Assembly (NCBI GenBank): GCA_947561585.1
Contig: CANNZV010000936.1
Span: 62,001-126,000, forward strand
Length of the DNA stretch: 64,000 bases
Direction: 5' to 3'
Origin: Caprella mutica
Lineage: Eukaryota; Arthropoda; Malacostraca; Amphipoda; Caprellidae
Shown: positions 1 through 12,100 of the stretch, one piece after another
Numbering within the stretch: the stretch's first letter is position 1
How the letters are laid out: each line of letters opens with the position of its first letter
The notes under the pieces: model-generated
Databases searched by the model: none
What the model was told of the DNA's origin: nothing
The model's input: the letters and a program-made list of their open reading frames with translations, nothing else
Translations under genes and position numbers: made by a program

Positions 1-497
1 ATCCACTAGTTTGTTGTACTGTACACTTCATGATTGCTTAATGACCTGGCAGGGGGTCCAGGGAGCGACATGCCCCTCTTTACATCCATCTTAGAATTTT
101 TTTTATACATCAGGCCGAAAGTTCAGCTCAAATCTCTCAAGTTAAATAAATGTCAAAATTACAAATGTTACGTATCATTTTACAACTGTTAATGATGTTA
201 TCAGCTTTTAATAAATACACTACACATTTTAGTACTCATAATTTCAACTTTTTATATTATTGATCTTTAATAAAATTAGACCGAATTTCCTAGAACCTAC
301 AGATTGATAGGTAGTGTGTTATAATTGGCGTAATTACAGGTAAATCATCTCTCACCTGACTAATTGAAGCGAAGAGAAGGGTGAAGGTTTGGAGAGTTAG
401 AACACCTGTGAACAGCTGTATCACAGGTAGACGCTGTCAAAAACACAGATGTTAAACACCAAGCTCATAATTAGGAATTCATTTAGCTAATGATTAC
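1..497. other. Unassigned AT-rich flank
   Basis: No exon, repeat array or element end was recognised here. If the minus-strand membrane-protein gene continues leftwards, this stretch is part of its fifth intron. Confidence 0.4.
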
Positions 498-2494
498 GGC
501 CCAGTTGCGAAATACGACTCCCTCTAATGGGTAATAAGTGTTTTTGTGTGTTTTTAATGACGGCTGTCATGAAATACGACACCTTCCAAATATGAAAATT
601 ATATCCGACTCCTCAATCATAAAATGTGATATTTTGGTGATTGAAAAGAGATGGCTGTCACGAAACACGACTCCTCATGTTATACACAACGTAAGACCAA
701 CCTAACCTACCTTCAATTGGAAAACAAAAAGCCTTTCTATGTTTATACCATTCATTTTAAGTACAACTTATTAAACCTTATAATACAATGAAATGTCCTT
801 TATAAAACTTTATAATATCACCCCCATAAATAGTTTCCTTATCTTTTTTTGTCTGTCTGTCTGTGGTCTGTCACGCTTCAAGTAATGTCATAGAGTAATG
901 ATAAACTACTCTAGAGAGAGGAAGTGTTGCAGCGATTGCAGGACGCTAAGGAAGACGGTGTAGAACCTTATTATGTTTCAGTTATATCATTTCTCCATTA
1001 AACTGACGCTAGATTGCCAGTCACGTGACCCAGAAATAAGGATTTTAGCGTCCCGCAAGACGCGATATTATTTTAGCAACTGACTCACCATTAGAGTAAT
1101 ATTCAGAAAATAGGCTAAATATGTTAACAGGTGGTAGCATGAATACTTATTCTTAAATGAGTGGAATAAATGATTATTAATTTATTACTATAACTGAATT
1201 AGAAATTATTTAAAATCTACAGTTATAGTTTATAAAAGAAATATTTGCAACATCTGACATAAAATTTAAATACTCTGCCACTTAAGCCCCGTCCAGACGG
1301 TCAAATTTTTCAGAGAAGTGACAAACTAAATGACGATAACTTCCTAGCGTCAGCAAACCGTCAAACATTTCATCAGTTTTTTTATTCCAACATGTTGGAT
1401 ATCGTCAGCAAAAAGTTTGTCAAACTTTTTGCAGACGATAAAGTTTGAAGTACACACTGACTTTCCGGTAATAACATTTTTTTATTTGCGCGTCATTTTA
1501 GATTATGACAGCTAGGTACACCTACAAAAACCTAAATTTTTTCAAATTTAGTATATATCTAGTTACAATGGCTGACGACAGACTCTTCATTACTTGGTTG
1601 TATTAGAATGTATTAGATCTAATTTATAGGTAGGCTACGTTGTGAATTGTTTTCTATGATCTATTTTTGACTATCCTTTTCAAGACAATATTTTGTCATT
1701 AAACACAAATTATTTTTTCTGGTTTCTAACTGTTCTAAATTTAAAAAATATACATACCAAGTTATATAATTTTTATTTTCACGATACATAACATTAATTT
1801 TGACGAAACTGACGCCAGTGAACCTCAAACTTTTGGCGAGAAAAATTGACCGTGTAGACACTCCTTGAAAACTGACGATAAGTTTGTCATTAAGTTTGTC
1901 ACTTCTCTAAAAATATTTGACCGTCTGGACGGGGCTTTATCAGTCATGTCTAAGATATAATTATAATAGCTTATAGCTAATTGTTTTTTTTTTCAATTAA
2001 TAATTTCAAGTGTTGAAAATTTAAATTACACAAATATTAATAGTGATGCAATGGAGAACACGTTATTCTTAACGGGTAAGTACACTAGTAATTAAATATT
2101 CTTCATCAAATGTTTGAAGCAATCACATAAATAAGTTGGCATAGTTTGCCGTAACTTTGATACAAAAATTTTCTCTTATATTTACTCTAATTATTATTGA
2201 ATTGAAATGATTTCATTACTAATACTTGAATTTAAATTGAGATGAGTCGGATTGCTTTAACATCGTCTCTATACAACTGTCATGAAAAGCGACTCCCCTG
2301 AATTTCTCTCCGTAGGAATATTGAAGAGATACGATTTAATTACAATGAGAGACGTCGTATCTAATTTTTGTATTCCAAGGGAGTCGTGTTTCGTGACAGC
2401 CATCTTTTTCCAAACACCAAAATATTATATTCTAAGATCGAGGAGTCGGATCGAATTTTTGTATTTCAAAGGAGTCGTATTTCGCAACTGGGCC
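498..2494. mobile_element. 2-kb element with perfect 24-bp terminal inverted repeats
   Basis: Bases 498-521 are the exact reverse complement of 2471-2494; the end begins GGCCCAGTTGCGAAATACGA. Near both ends a motif around GTCGTATTTCG or its complement recurs several times (near 500, 570, 670, 2290, 2350, 2390, 2475), as in foldback transposons with repetitive arms. GATTAC abuts the left end at 492-497 and recurs at 2497-2502, two bases beyond the right end, so it may be a target duplication with a slightly misjudged border. No transposase is visible inside. A complete second element is nested at 1285-1936. The superfamily is not known to me. Confidence 0.7.
1285..1936. mobile_element. Harbinger-like MITE, nested
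   Basis: The ends are long inverted repeats of roughly 65 bp with a few differences, starting AGCCCCGTCCAGACGGTCAA. A TTA trinucleotide flanks both sides (1282-1284 and 1937-1939), matching the 3-bp TWA target duplication of PIF/Harbinger elements. There is no coding capacity, so it is non-autonomous. It sits inside the 2-kb inverted-repeat element and is therefore the later arrival. Confidence 0.7.
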
Positions 2495-2744
2495 AAGATT
2501 ACTTAGTATCGAATTAGGGAGAGTAAATAAATAGAAACTAAATTATTCGTTAGAAACTGAATTCTCGATTGAAAAAGAAAGTTGTTCATAAAAATTCATT
2601 ATTTGGTTCAGGTTTTTCAAGTCTTGTTCCTGACGATGAAAAGACATCCTCTAATCGAATAATAAAAAAACCTTATACGTTGATGATAATAAATCACCAT
2701 TTGAGTATAAATAACCTATAGAAGAATTGCTTGAAAGTAAGTCA

Positions 2745-2970
2745 GTAATCAGAGTTAATAGACCTTGACCATCCAATAATCCTCGATATATGACCTTGAC
2801 CTTTGAACCGATCGCTCCCAAAATCTAATCAAATTGGTCCTGGATAATGACCAATCGTTCCAAATAATTTCAGGCCATTTTATTGAATTCTTTTTGAGTT
2901 ATGTAGCTAATAACAAAGTTACAAATAAATTCCCACCAAAACATAACCTTGCGCAATTTGCGAAGGTAAT
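2745..2970 (+). repeat. Dispersed repeat, copy 1 of 3 in window
   Basis: It shares ordered blocks with 19175-19395 (same strand) and 56200-56390 (opposite strand): a TGACCTTGACC block, a 'ggataatgaccaatcgt' block and 'ctttttgagttat'. The copies are diverged, so the family is old. It resembles the 3' part of a retroposon, but no coding part is present. The TGACCTTGACCTTTGA stretch at 2791-2806 consists of nuclear-receptor-type half sites. Confidence 0.5.
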
Positions 2971-3039
2971 AAACTACTGATGAAGTCACAGGTGAAATGA
3001 TCAACAACAACCCTACCCTGTGTACAGAGCTGCACTCAC

Positions 3040-3123
3040 CACTTTGTAGATGATGTACACATGTAGTGGAGTGAGAATGCAACCGTAGACGAGTAAACAG
3101 AATATAATGATGTAGCCTAAACC
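3040..3123 (-). CDS. Exon 5 of the GPR180/TMEM145-like gene (first membrane helix)
   Basis: It has 28 codons between acceptor TTCACAG and donor GTGAGT, phase 0 at both ends. The product is strongly hydrophobic (begins GLGYIIIFCLLVYGC), as expected for the first of seven membrane helices following the luminal domain. Confidence 0.7.
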
Positions 3124-6100
3124 CTGTGAAGGAACAAAAGAAACAATTAACAGTTAGAAAAGAAGTCAAAGTGATCTAGGGGTAAGTTACGAGTTATGGA
3201 CAGATCCGCATTTTTCGAACATGTAATAAAAAACTAGCAACTTGCTTAATTCTATTCTTGATGCCTGCAAGGTATCATGGATACCAACTAAAATATATAA
3301 TTATTCTATCGTTTTTTCTTATATTCTCGTGGAAAAAGTAGGAGGAGCTTAGCAACAAGTCTGGGGGAATGACATAAAAAACCTACGTGTGTACGGCCCT
3401 TTACACAGCACTCTGGTTTCATTTTTATTCCATTACTTCAAAGAGCGACAGAGGGGACATAATTTGAGGGAATGTCTAATGTACTTTGTACTGTATGACC
3501 CCTAATTAACTTAATTTGAGGGAATGTCTAATGTACTTTTTGTACTGTATGACCCCTAATTAACTTAATTTGAGGGAATGTCTAATGTACTTTGTACTGT
3601 ATGACCCCTAATTAACTTAATTTGAGGGAATGTCTAATGTACTTTGTACTGTATGACCCCTAATTAACTTAATTTGAGGGAATGTCTAATGTACTTTTTG
3701 TACTGTATGACCCCAAATTACCTTAATTTGAGGGAATGTCTAATGTACTTTGTACTGTATGACCCCTAATTACCTTAATTTGAGGGAATGTCTAATGTAC
3801 TTTTTGTACTGTATGACCCCTAATTAACTTAATTTGAGGGAATGTCTAATGTACTTTTTGTACTGTATGACCCCAAATTACCTTAATTTGAGGGAATGTC
3901 TAATGTACTTTGTGTACTGTATGACCCCAAATTAACTTAATTTGAGGGAATGTCTAATGTACTTTGTACTGTATGACCCCTAATTAACTTAATTTGAGGG
4001 AATGTCTAATGTACTTTGTACTGTATGACCCCTAATTAACTTAATTTGAGGGAATGTCTAATGTACTTTGTACTGTATGACCCCTAATTAACTTAATTTG
4101 AGGGAATGTCTAATGTACTTTGTACTGTATGACCCCAAATTAACTTAATTTGAGGGAATGTCTAATGTACTTTGTACTGTATGACCCCTAATTAACTTAA
4201 TTTGAGGGAATGTCTAATGTACTTTGTACTGTATGACCCCAAATTAACTTAATTTGAGGGAATGTCTAATGTACTTTTTGTACTAAATGACCCCTAATTA
4301 ACTTAATTTGAGGGAATGTCTAATGTACTTTGTACTGTATGACCCCTAATTAACTTAATTTGAGGGAATGTCTAATGTACTTTGAACTGTATGACCCCAA
4401 ATTAACTTAATTTGAGGGAATGTCTAATGTACTTTGTACTGTATGACCCCAAATTAACTTAATTTGAGGGAATGTCTAATGTACTTTGTACTGTATGACC
4501 CCTAATTAACTTAATTTGAGGGAATGTCTAATGTACTTTGTACTGTATGACCCCAAATTAACTTAATTTGAGGGAATGTCTAATGTACTTTGTACTGTAT
4601 GACCCCTAATTAACTTAATTTGAGGGAATGTCTAATGTACTTTTTGTACTATATGACCCCTAATTAACTTAATTTGAGGGAATGTCTAATGTACTTTTTG
4701 TACTATATGACCCCTAATTAACTTAATTTGAGGGAATGTCTAATGTACTTTGTGTACTGTATGACCCCTAATTAACTTAATTTGAGGGAATGTCTAATGT
4801 ACTTTGTACTGTATGAACCCTAATTAACTTAATTTGAGGGAATGTCTAATGTACTTTTTGTACTATATGACTCCTAATTAACTTAATTTGAGGGAATATC
4901 TAATGTACTTTGTACTGTATGACCCCTAATTAACTTAATTTGAGGGAATGTCTAATGTACTTTTTGTACTGTATGACCCCTAATTAACTTAATTTGAGGG
5001 AATGTCTAATGTACTTTGTACTGTATGACCCCTAATTAACTTAATTTGAGGGAATGTCTAATGTACTTTGTACTGTATGACCCCTAATTAACTTAATTTG
5101 AGGGAATGTCTAATGTACTTTTTGTACTGTATGACCCCTAATTAACTTAATTTGAGGGAATATCTAATGTACTTTGTACTGTATGACCCCTAATTAACTT
5201 AATTTGAGGGAATGTCTAATGTACTTTTTGTACTATATGACCCCTAATTAACTTAATTTGAGGGAATGTCTAATGTACTTTGTACTGTATGACCCCTAAT
5301 TAACTTAATTTGAGGGAATGTCTAATGTACTTTGTGTACTGTATGACCCCTAATTAACTTAATTTGAGGGAATGTCTAATGTACTTTTTGTACTGTATGA
5401 CCCCTAATTAACTTAATTTGAGGGAATGTCTAATGTACTTTGTACTGTATGACCCCTAATTAACTTAATTTGAGGGAATGTCTAATGTACTTTGTACTGT
5501 ATGACCCCTAATTAACTTAATTTGAGGGAATGTCTAATGTACTTTGTACTGTATGACCCCTAATTAACTTAATTTGAGGGAATGTCTAATGTACTTTGTA
5601 CTGTATGACCCCTAATTAACTTAATTTGAGGGAATGTCTAATGTACTTTTTGTACTGTATGACCCCTAATTAACTTAATTTGAGGGAATGTCTAATGTAC
5701 TTTTTGTACTGTATGACCCCTAATTAACTTAATTTGAGGGAATGTCTAATGTACTTTTTGTACTGTATGACCCCTAATTAACTTAATTTGAGGGAATGTC
5801 TAATGTACTTTTTGTACTATATGACCCCTAATTAACTTAATTTGAGGGAATGTCTAATGTACTTTTTGTACTGTATGACCCCTAATTAACTTAATTTGAG
5901 GGAATGTCTAATGTACTTTTTGTACTGTATGACCCCTAATTAACTTAATTTGAGGGAATGTCTAATGTACTTTGTACTGTATGACCCCTAATTAACTTAA
6001 TTTGAGGGAATGTCTAATGTACTTTGTACTGTATGACCCCTAATTAACTTAATTTGAGGGAATGTCTAATGTACTTTTTGTACTGTATGACCCCTAATTA

Positions 6101-9100
6101 ACTTAATTTGAGGGAATGTCTAATGTACTTTGTACTGTATGACCTCTAATTAACTTAATTTGAGGGAATGTCTAATGTACTTTTTGTACTGTATGACCCC
6201 TAATTAACTTAATTTTGGATAAAGTATTCATATCGCAGCAGAACATAATTCAGGCATTAAAAAGGCTATTTCACACGTGGCGTTTTTTGCAACAAAAATG
6301 CAGCAAGAAAAAACGCCCAATCTAATTGGTCATACAAAACACATCATGTTAATTCAGTCTTTACGTTTTTTTATGCATCATTTTCTTAGCTGCAGCATGA
6401 GAAAACGCCCGTGTGAAAGGGGCCTTAAAGCCCATTCTATACTAGCAGATAAACGCTGCGTTTACACTGCCCAGTTTACGTCTCTTCAATTAATCTCGGT
6501 TAAATGAATGTAAGGCGGTAGAAACGCTAGTGTAGACTGCTAATTTGCTTTCCATTCATTTAACCTGATTAACTGAAGAGACTTCAACTGGGCAGTGAAA
6601 ACGTGGCGTTTTAACTGCTAGTATAGAATTGGTTGCTAGTTCTTTAGCTTGTACATACCTGCCTATCGCTGGAGAAGTGGTACTCAAACATGCTATGCTC
6701 GTCTGCTGGTGGTTTGCCATTTACCAGCGCTAGGTTGTAAGTGACACTCACATCTGCACCACTGTACTCCCAGCTGCAGTTGGCATTGAGTCTGCAGGCA
6801 ACTAGCGACAGGTACCAAAACCTGTGAAACGAGCAAATCGGTTACTATAGAGTAGAACTCCTCTATAGTGAATAAAGAGTAATAACTTACTGAGTAATAA
6901 ACTTTAGATATTAATTTGTTCTACATTATCTATATATTAACCCGTACATGGAGGGTGTCCTTATTTTGGGACAGCAATCTGTAGATGTGGCACATCAGCA
7001 AAGGTAAAATGGAGCATCCGTGTACGGGTTAAAACAACTAATCACAGTCTAGAACAGTGTTTCTGTGGGTAAATTACTCAAAGCAGGGTAATTTAATTAT
7101 TTAATAGCCAAAATAATAGGGTAACTGTTTTTTTTATATTAGTCAGTTACGCTACTTACTTTCCTGCAATATTTTCAGTCCTTATTTTATAGAAGTAAAA
7201 CCACTTGGTAGTATTTATCATTAGTATTATTTATCATCTCATGATCTAAGAATCTTTGTACAGGGCAGGGGTTGCCTATAAGGGGTCCCGTGGACCCCTA
7301 GCAATGGTCCCCAGCTATGAGCAGCAACATTAACTGTTAATTTAAAGTTAATATGATTACATGCATTTCCAAAAATATATAATTAATCCTTATTTTCGTT
7401 TTCATATTTTTCGAGAAGTACAACTCTTTAACCCTAATTCACTGAACATGTGTCCAATACACCCTAACAGGGTCGTATGATGTGTAGAACTTCATGTTGA
7501 AGTGCAGCTCAGCCGTGCGGTTCGTAATAGCTTCATCATGTGTCGAGACATGATGAGTGAGGGTAGTGAAAGTTTGTTCCGTTGGCTCGTTGTGGTTCTA
7601 TTGTGGTGTTCGGGTAATGTGGACCCATGTTCAGTGACGCCAGAAGTTTATTTTTTGGGTGCAGGAGACCCAAGATCAGTGACTGTGCAATATGGTGCAG
7701 TAACAAGTGCATATAATTATATGTAATTAGTGGTGATTGGGAAACTCATGCTTGAGTTATAGACCAGCGAACATCCATCTATTAGTTTGTTTACCAAAAG
7801 TTGTATTTATTAGTGATCACAGTGCTTGTTCATTGTTTTACTAAGTAAATGTATTCATTTATTGCATTATTAATTATATTTTATTCTTGTTTCAGCATAA
7901 ATAAAGTTAGTAATTTGAATAACAAAATGTCACGTAAATTAAAATTGTTACATAAATATGAAGACATAATGAATTGTATTCTTTAGCTTGATGTAAGCGA
8001 TGTGGAAGGTGATTTGCTAGAGTTTGATGTTATGTATGACAGCGAAGACGATCAACAATATCTTCTTGGGTAAATTGAAGAAGACACTAACGAATATCAG
8101 TTGGAGGGCCTTCAGCAGCTGAGATGAAGGAGCCCACGCAAAGATGCTAACTGGGTGAGGACAAAGTGAACAGAAAGACACGCTTCCGTTGACATTCCTG
8201 CAAAGCAGCTGTCTGCCAGCATCACTACTACCCACTGTTCCCCAACTGCGTGTAAATTACAAGTAACTATTCATAGAGTCGAGCTGTTGTATTTATTTTA
8301 CGAATATTTAATTTACCACTAATCCTCTGAACATGGGTAAGTTAAACACAAGTAAATAGTCTTTAACACTTAACATGGGTCTATTGGACCCATTTTTTAC
8401 ACGTCTGTTTCAAATACTCTGACATTAATTTTTCAGATGAGGAACCTGTTGGAGGAGAGCCACAGTATTCAAGATCATCTAAGAAGATCGTAAAGGAAAT
8501 CGCCGGTCAAGTTTTCTTTTTATGAATTGGAAAATAAACGAATTTCAAATAATCTTTTTCTCAATTACCTATTTGCATTACAAAATAGATACCTATAGAA
8601 TGATAATATTTATGTGGCAATTAAATCAATTACTGGAGGATTTCCCGTGTCCCAGTGGATCAAGGACACGGATTGATGTTCAGTGAATTAGGGTTAAAAT
8701 GAATAAAAATATATTTATCAATCACTAGAAGAAATTACTACAATTTTCTTTCTTAATTTCTAGTCCTAGTTGTTATTTTTTATTTCTAATTTTCCAGTTC
8801 TAGTTTTTATTTCTTCATTTCTAGTTCTTGTATTTCAAATTTTCTATTTTTAATATTCCACCTAGCTTTAATAAATTTGAAAAAATATTTTGATGGGGTC
8901 TAGGACATCCCGTCCACGGACATTTCGTCCAACGGACATTTCGTCCACGAATGGCTTAATTTTGTATTTAATAATGTTTATGGAATATATTTTATATTAT
9001 TTTTCACTATTACACTAATAGGCAGGTGTAAATATACAATAATATGATAGTGATTTAAGCCGTATATGGATTACACACAAAAATGTGTATCTATCGATTA

Positions 9101-12100
9101 CAGCTATAAAATTAATTATGCTAAACGGGTTGACTGTATCTTTGAGTATTGACCTCGTTTAATATTTTGCATTAATTAATGAGTTATGAGTATCTAAAGT
9201 TTTGAACTAAAAATAGCAATGTCCTAACAAGAATAAATGTGTGTATACTTAGGAATTAAAGTAATTACAATAGAGCTAAATAATAACAATTATTATATAT
9301 GTGTATTATGTAAGTCCGAAAATATGAAACAGTCCAATAACACGGACGTTTTTACGTTTGAATAACATAACGTAACGCTGAAAAGAACTAATATCTAGCT
9401 AATTTTTTATATCATTTTTTAGTAGTATATTATATACCTGCCTATTATTATGTATGTAATTTAGGTAAAAATAAAATACTAATTTTTGAACCAATAGTGT
9501 ATCTAATTACCTATAGCTAGATAATCTGAACACTACTATTGATGATTATTGTAGTGACTGTGAAATAAACACCACAAAAAATGTCTCCGTTTTCTATGTT
9601 TATGTACTGCAATAACATCAAAACATGCCAGGTAATTATTACAGATTTTATAAGACTCGGTGTAATAAAAGTGGGGCCTGCCTGTATATCATTAAAAAGT
9701 TTTTACTTTTATTATTTTACTGATGCAGGTCAACAGGATAAAAAGATTGCAATAAGAATTTAGGCAAAGACAATACATTTCTAATTACCATCAAAGGTGT
9801 TTATATTGAAGAATATATATAAATAATGTAAGAAATAAAATAAATGCACACAATAAATATAATACAAAATAAAGCAATTCGTGGACGAATTGTCCGTTGG
9901 ACGAAATGTGCGTGGACGAGATGTGCGTGGACGAGATGTCCGTGGACGAGATGTCCGTGCACGATTTTAATGATTTAATGATATAATGATATATTTAATG
10001 ATTTTAATGATATCATATTTTATCTCATGGGTCCACAGTTAAAATAGTTTTCTATGCAAGGGTCCCTGAAGAAATCTATAAAGGGAACCTCTGGAAATGA
10101 AATTATTCAAGTGGGTAATTTAAAAACACTGCTCTGGTTGAATTCTCTAGTTGGTTGTAGCTACTCCAAGTGAATTTTGAGGGTAATTTAATTTTTACCA
10201 CCTCGGTATGAAGAGCGTGTTTACTCGTTAGCTTTACTATTGACTCAACTGTTACCTGTGTACAGGTGTGTGCCAAGTGTCGAACTAATTAAGAGAGAGC
10301 TGGGAAAATTAATCACCTAGGGTAAGTTCCGAATTATTGGACGGTTACACATCTTCAGACATGTGAGAAAAAAGTATAGAATAATTATTTGAATTGCTAT
10401 TTTAAATATTAAATATGTTTTACCATTTGTCCGAAAATATGGAACCGTCCGAAAAATAAAGAGTTTACGCAATTCTTTAAATTTACTTGATCATTTATTC
10501 GATGTTTTTTCCTTTAAATTTTTAAGAAGGTTTAATGGAATCAGAGTGAAAAAAAAAGAATAGCAATGATATAAATTTGACTGGTATATACAGGGTGTCC
10601 CTTTGGTCACTTCAAAGAAATCTGGTATGGGTAACTCGAAATAAATTTAATCGGTAGCAGAAACAATGGATGAAAAAATATAGTGATAGTCAAGATATGA
10701 TGACCAAACACTTTTGAAATTTTCCCCTCATCCTTTGATGTGTTATTGCTTTCCTAAGTTATTTCATCTTAAAGATCTTGTAATATTAATGGGTTATTTC
10801 GATACATAATTCTCATTCACCAAATGGGACAAACTATTCACCAAAAGGTACAAATCATTCACCAAATGGGACAAACTATTCACCAAATGGTACAAATCAT
10901 TCACCAAATGGTACAAATCATTCACCAAAAGGTACAAATTATTCACCAAATGGTACAAATTATTCACCAAATGGTACAAATTATTCACCAAATCGTACAA
11001 AAATAAATGTAATTCAAATACTTACGTATTTATTCCAATGATTTATGTCCGAGTGGGTCACATTTGACAAAATATTTACATTATCACTTGATTCAAAGCC
11101 ATGAAAATAGAATCAGTTTCAATAAATTCTTTGTAGGATAAGAAACAATTTTCAATAACTAGAAATGAAGCTAGTAAAGATAAGGACCAGAAATGAAGCT
11201 AGTAAAGACAATGGACTAGAAATGAAACTACTAAAGATAACGGACCAGAAATGAAGCTAGTGAAGATAACGGGCCAGAAATGAAGCTAGTAAAGATAACG
11301 GACCAGAAATGAAGCTAGTAAAGATAACGGACCAGAAATGAAGCTAGTAAAGATAACGGACCAGAAATGAAGCTAGTAAAGACAACGGACCAGAAATGAA
11401 GCTAGTGAAGATAACGGGCCAGAAATGAAGCTAGTAAAGATAACGGACCAGAAATGAAGCTAGTAAAGATAACGGACCAGAAATGAAGCTAGTAAAGATA
11501 ACGGACCAGAAATGAAGCTAGTAAAGATAACGGACCAGAAATGAAGCTAGTGAAGATAACGGGCCAGAAATGAAGCTAGTAAAGATAACGGACCAGAAAT
11601 GAAGCTAGTAAAGACAACGGACCAGAAATGAAGCTAGTAAAGATAACTGACAAGAAATGAAGCTAGTAAAGATAACGGACCAGAAATGAAGCTAGTAAAG
11701 ATAACGGACCAGAAATGAAGCTATAGTAAAGATAACGGACTAGAAATGAAGCTAGTAAAGATAACGGACCAGAAATGAAGCTAGTAAAGATAACGGACCA
11801 GAAATGAAGCTAGTAAAGATAACGGACCAGAAATGGAGCTAGTAAAGACAACGGACCAGAAATGACCCCCCCCCCCCCTGCCAGGTTCGATAGTGACAAC
11901 TGTTTACTTTACTGTTTTTTACTGTAAAATAAGCATAACTTATTTAGGTAACTAATTGTCTTTTTTTCGGCGAAAGGACGTAGAACCTTTTCTCCTATCT
12001 CACTAGTCACACACCACAGCCACTACTTCAGACAGACTAACTAACTAACAGTCTTTTCTTCCCTCACACTGAGAGCAAACACAGCACACCTGTACACAGG

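Larger units (their letters stand above)
7056..10126. mobile_element. Possible old hAT-like remnant interrupted by other elements
   Basis: CAGTGTTTCT at 7056 and its near complement AAAAACACTG ending at 10126 could be terminal repeats. Inside, near both ends, are GGGTCC/GGACCC-rich stretches, as in hAT-derived MITEs. No 8-bp target duplication is evident, so this is tentative. The piggyBac-like element (7432-8693) and the GGACG-ended element (8908-9966) would be later insertions. Confidence 0.3.

Noticed and set aside
10794..11006. Heptapeptide-repeat frames on both strands (coiled-coil-like)
   Set aside because: The 21-bp period explains both; no flanking protein domain.
11155..11866. CRISPR-like array of 29-bp repeats
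   Set aside because: Units are directly adjacent with no unique spacers, and the context is eukaryotic.
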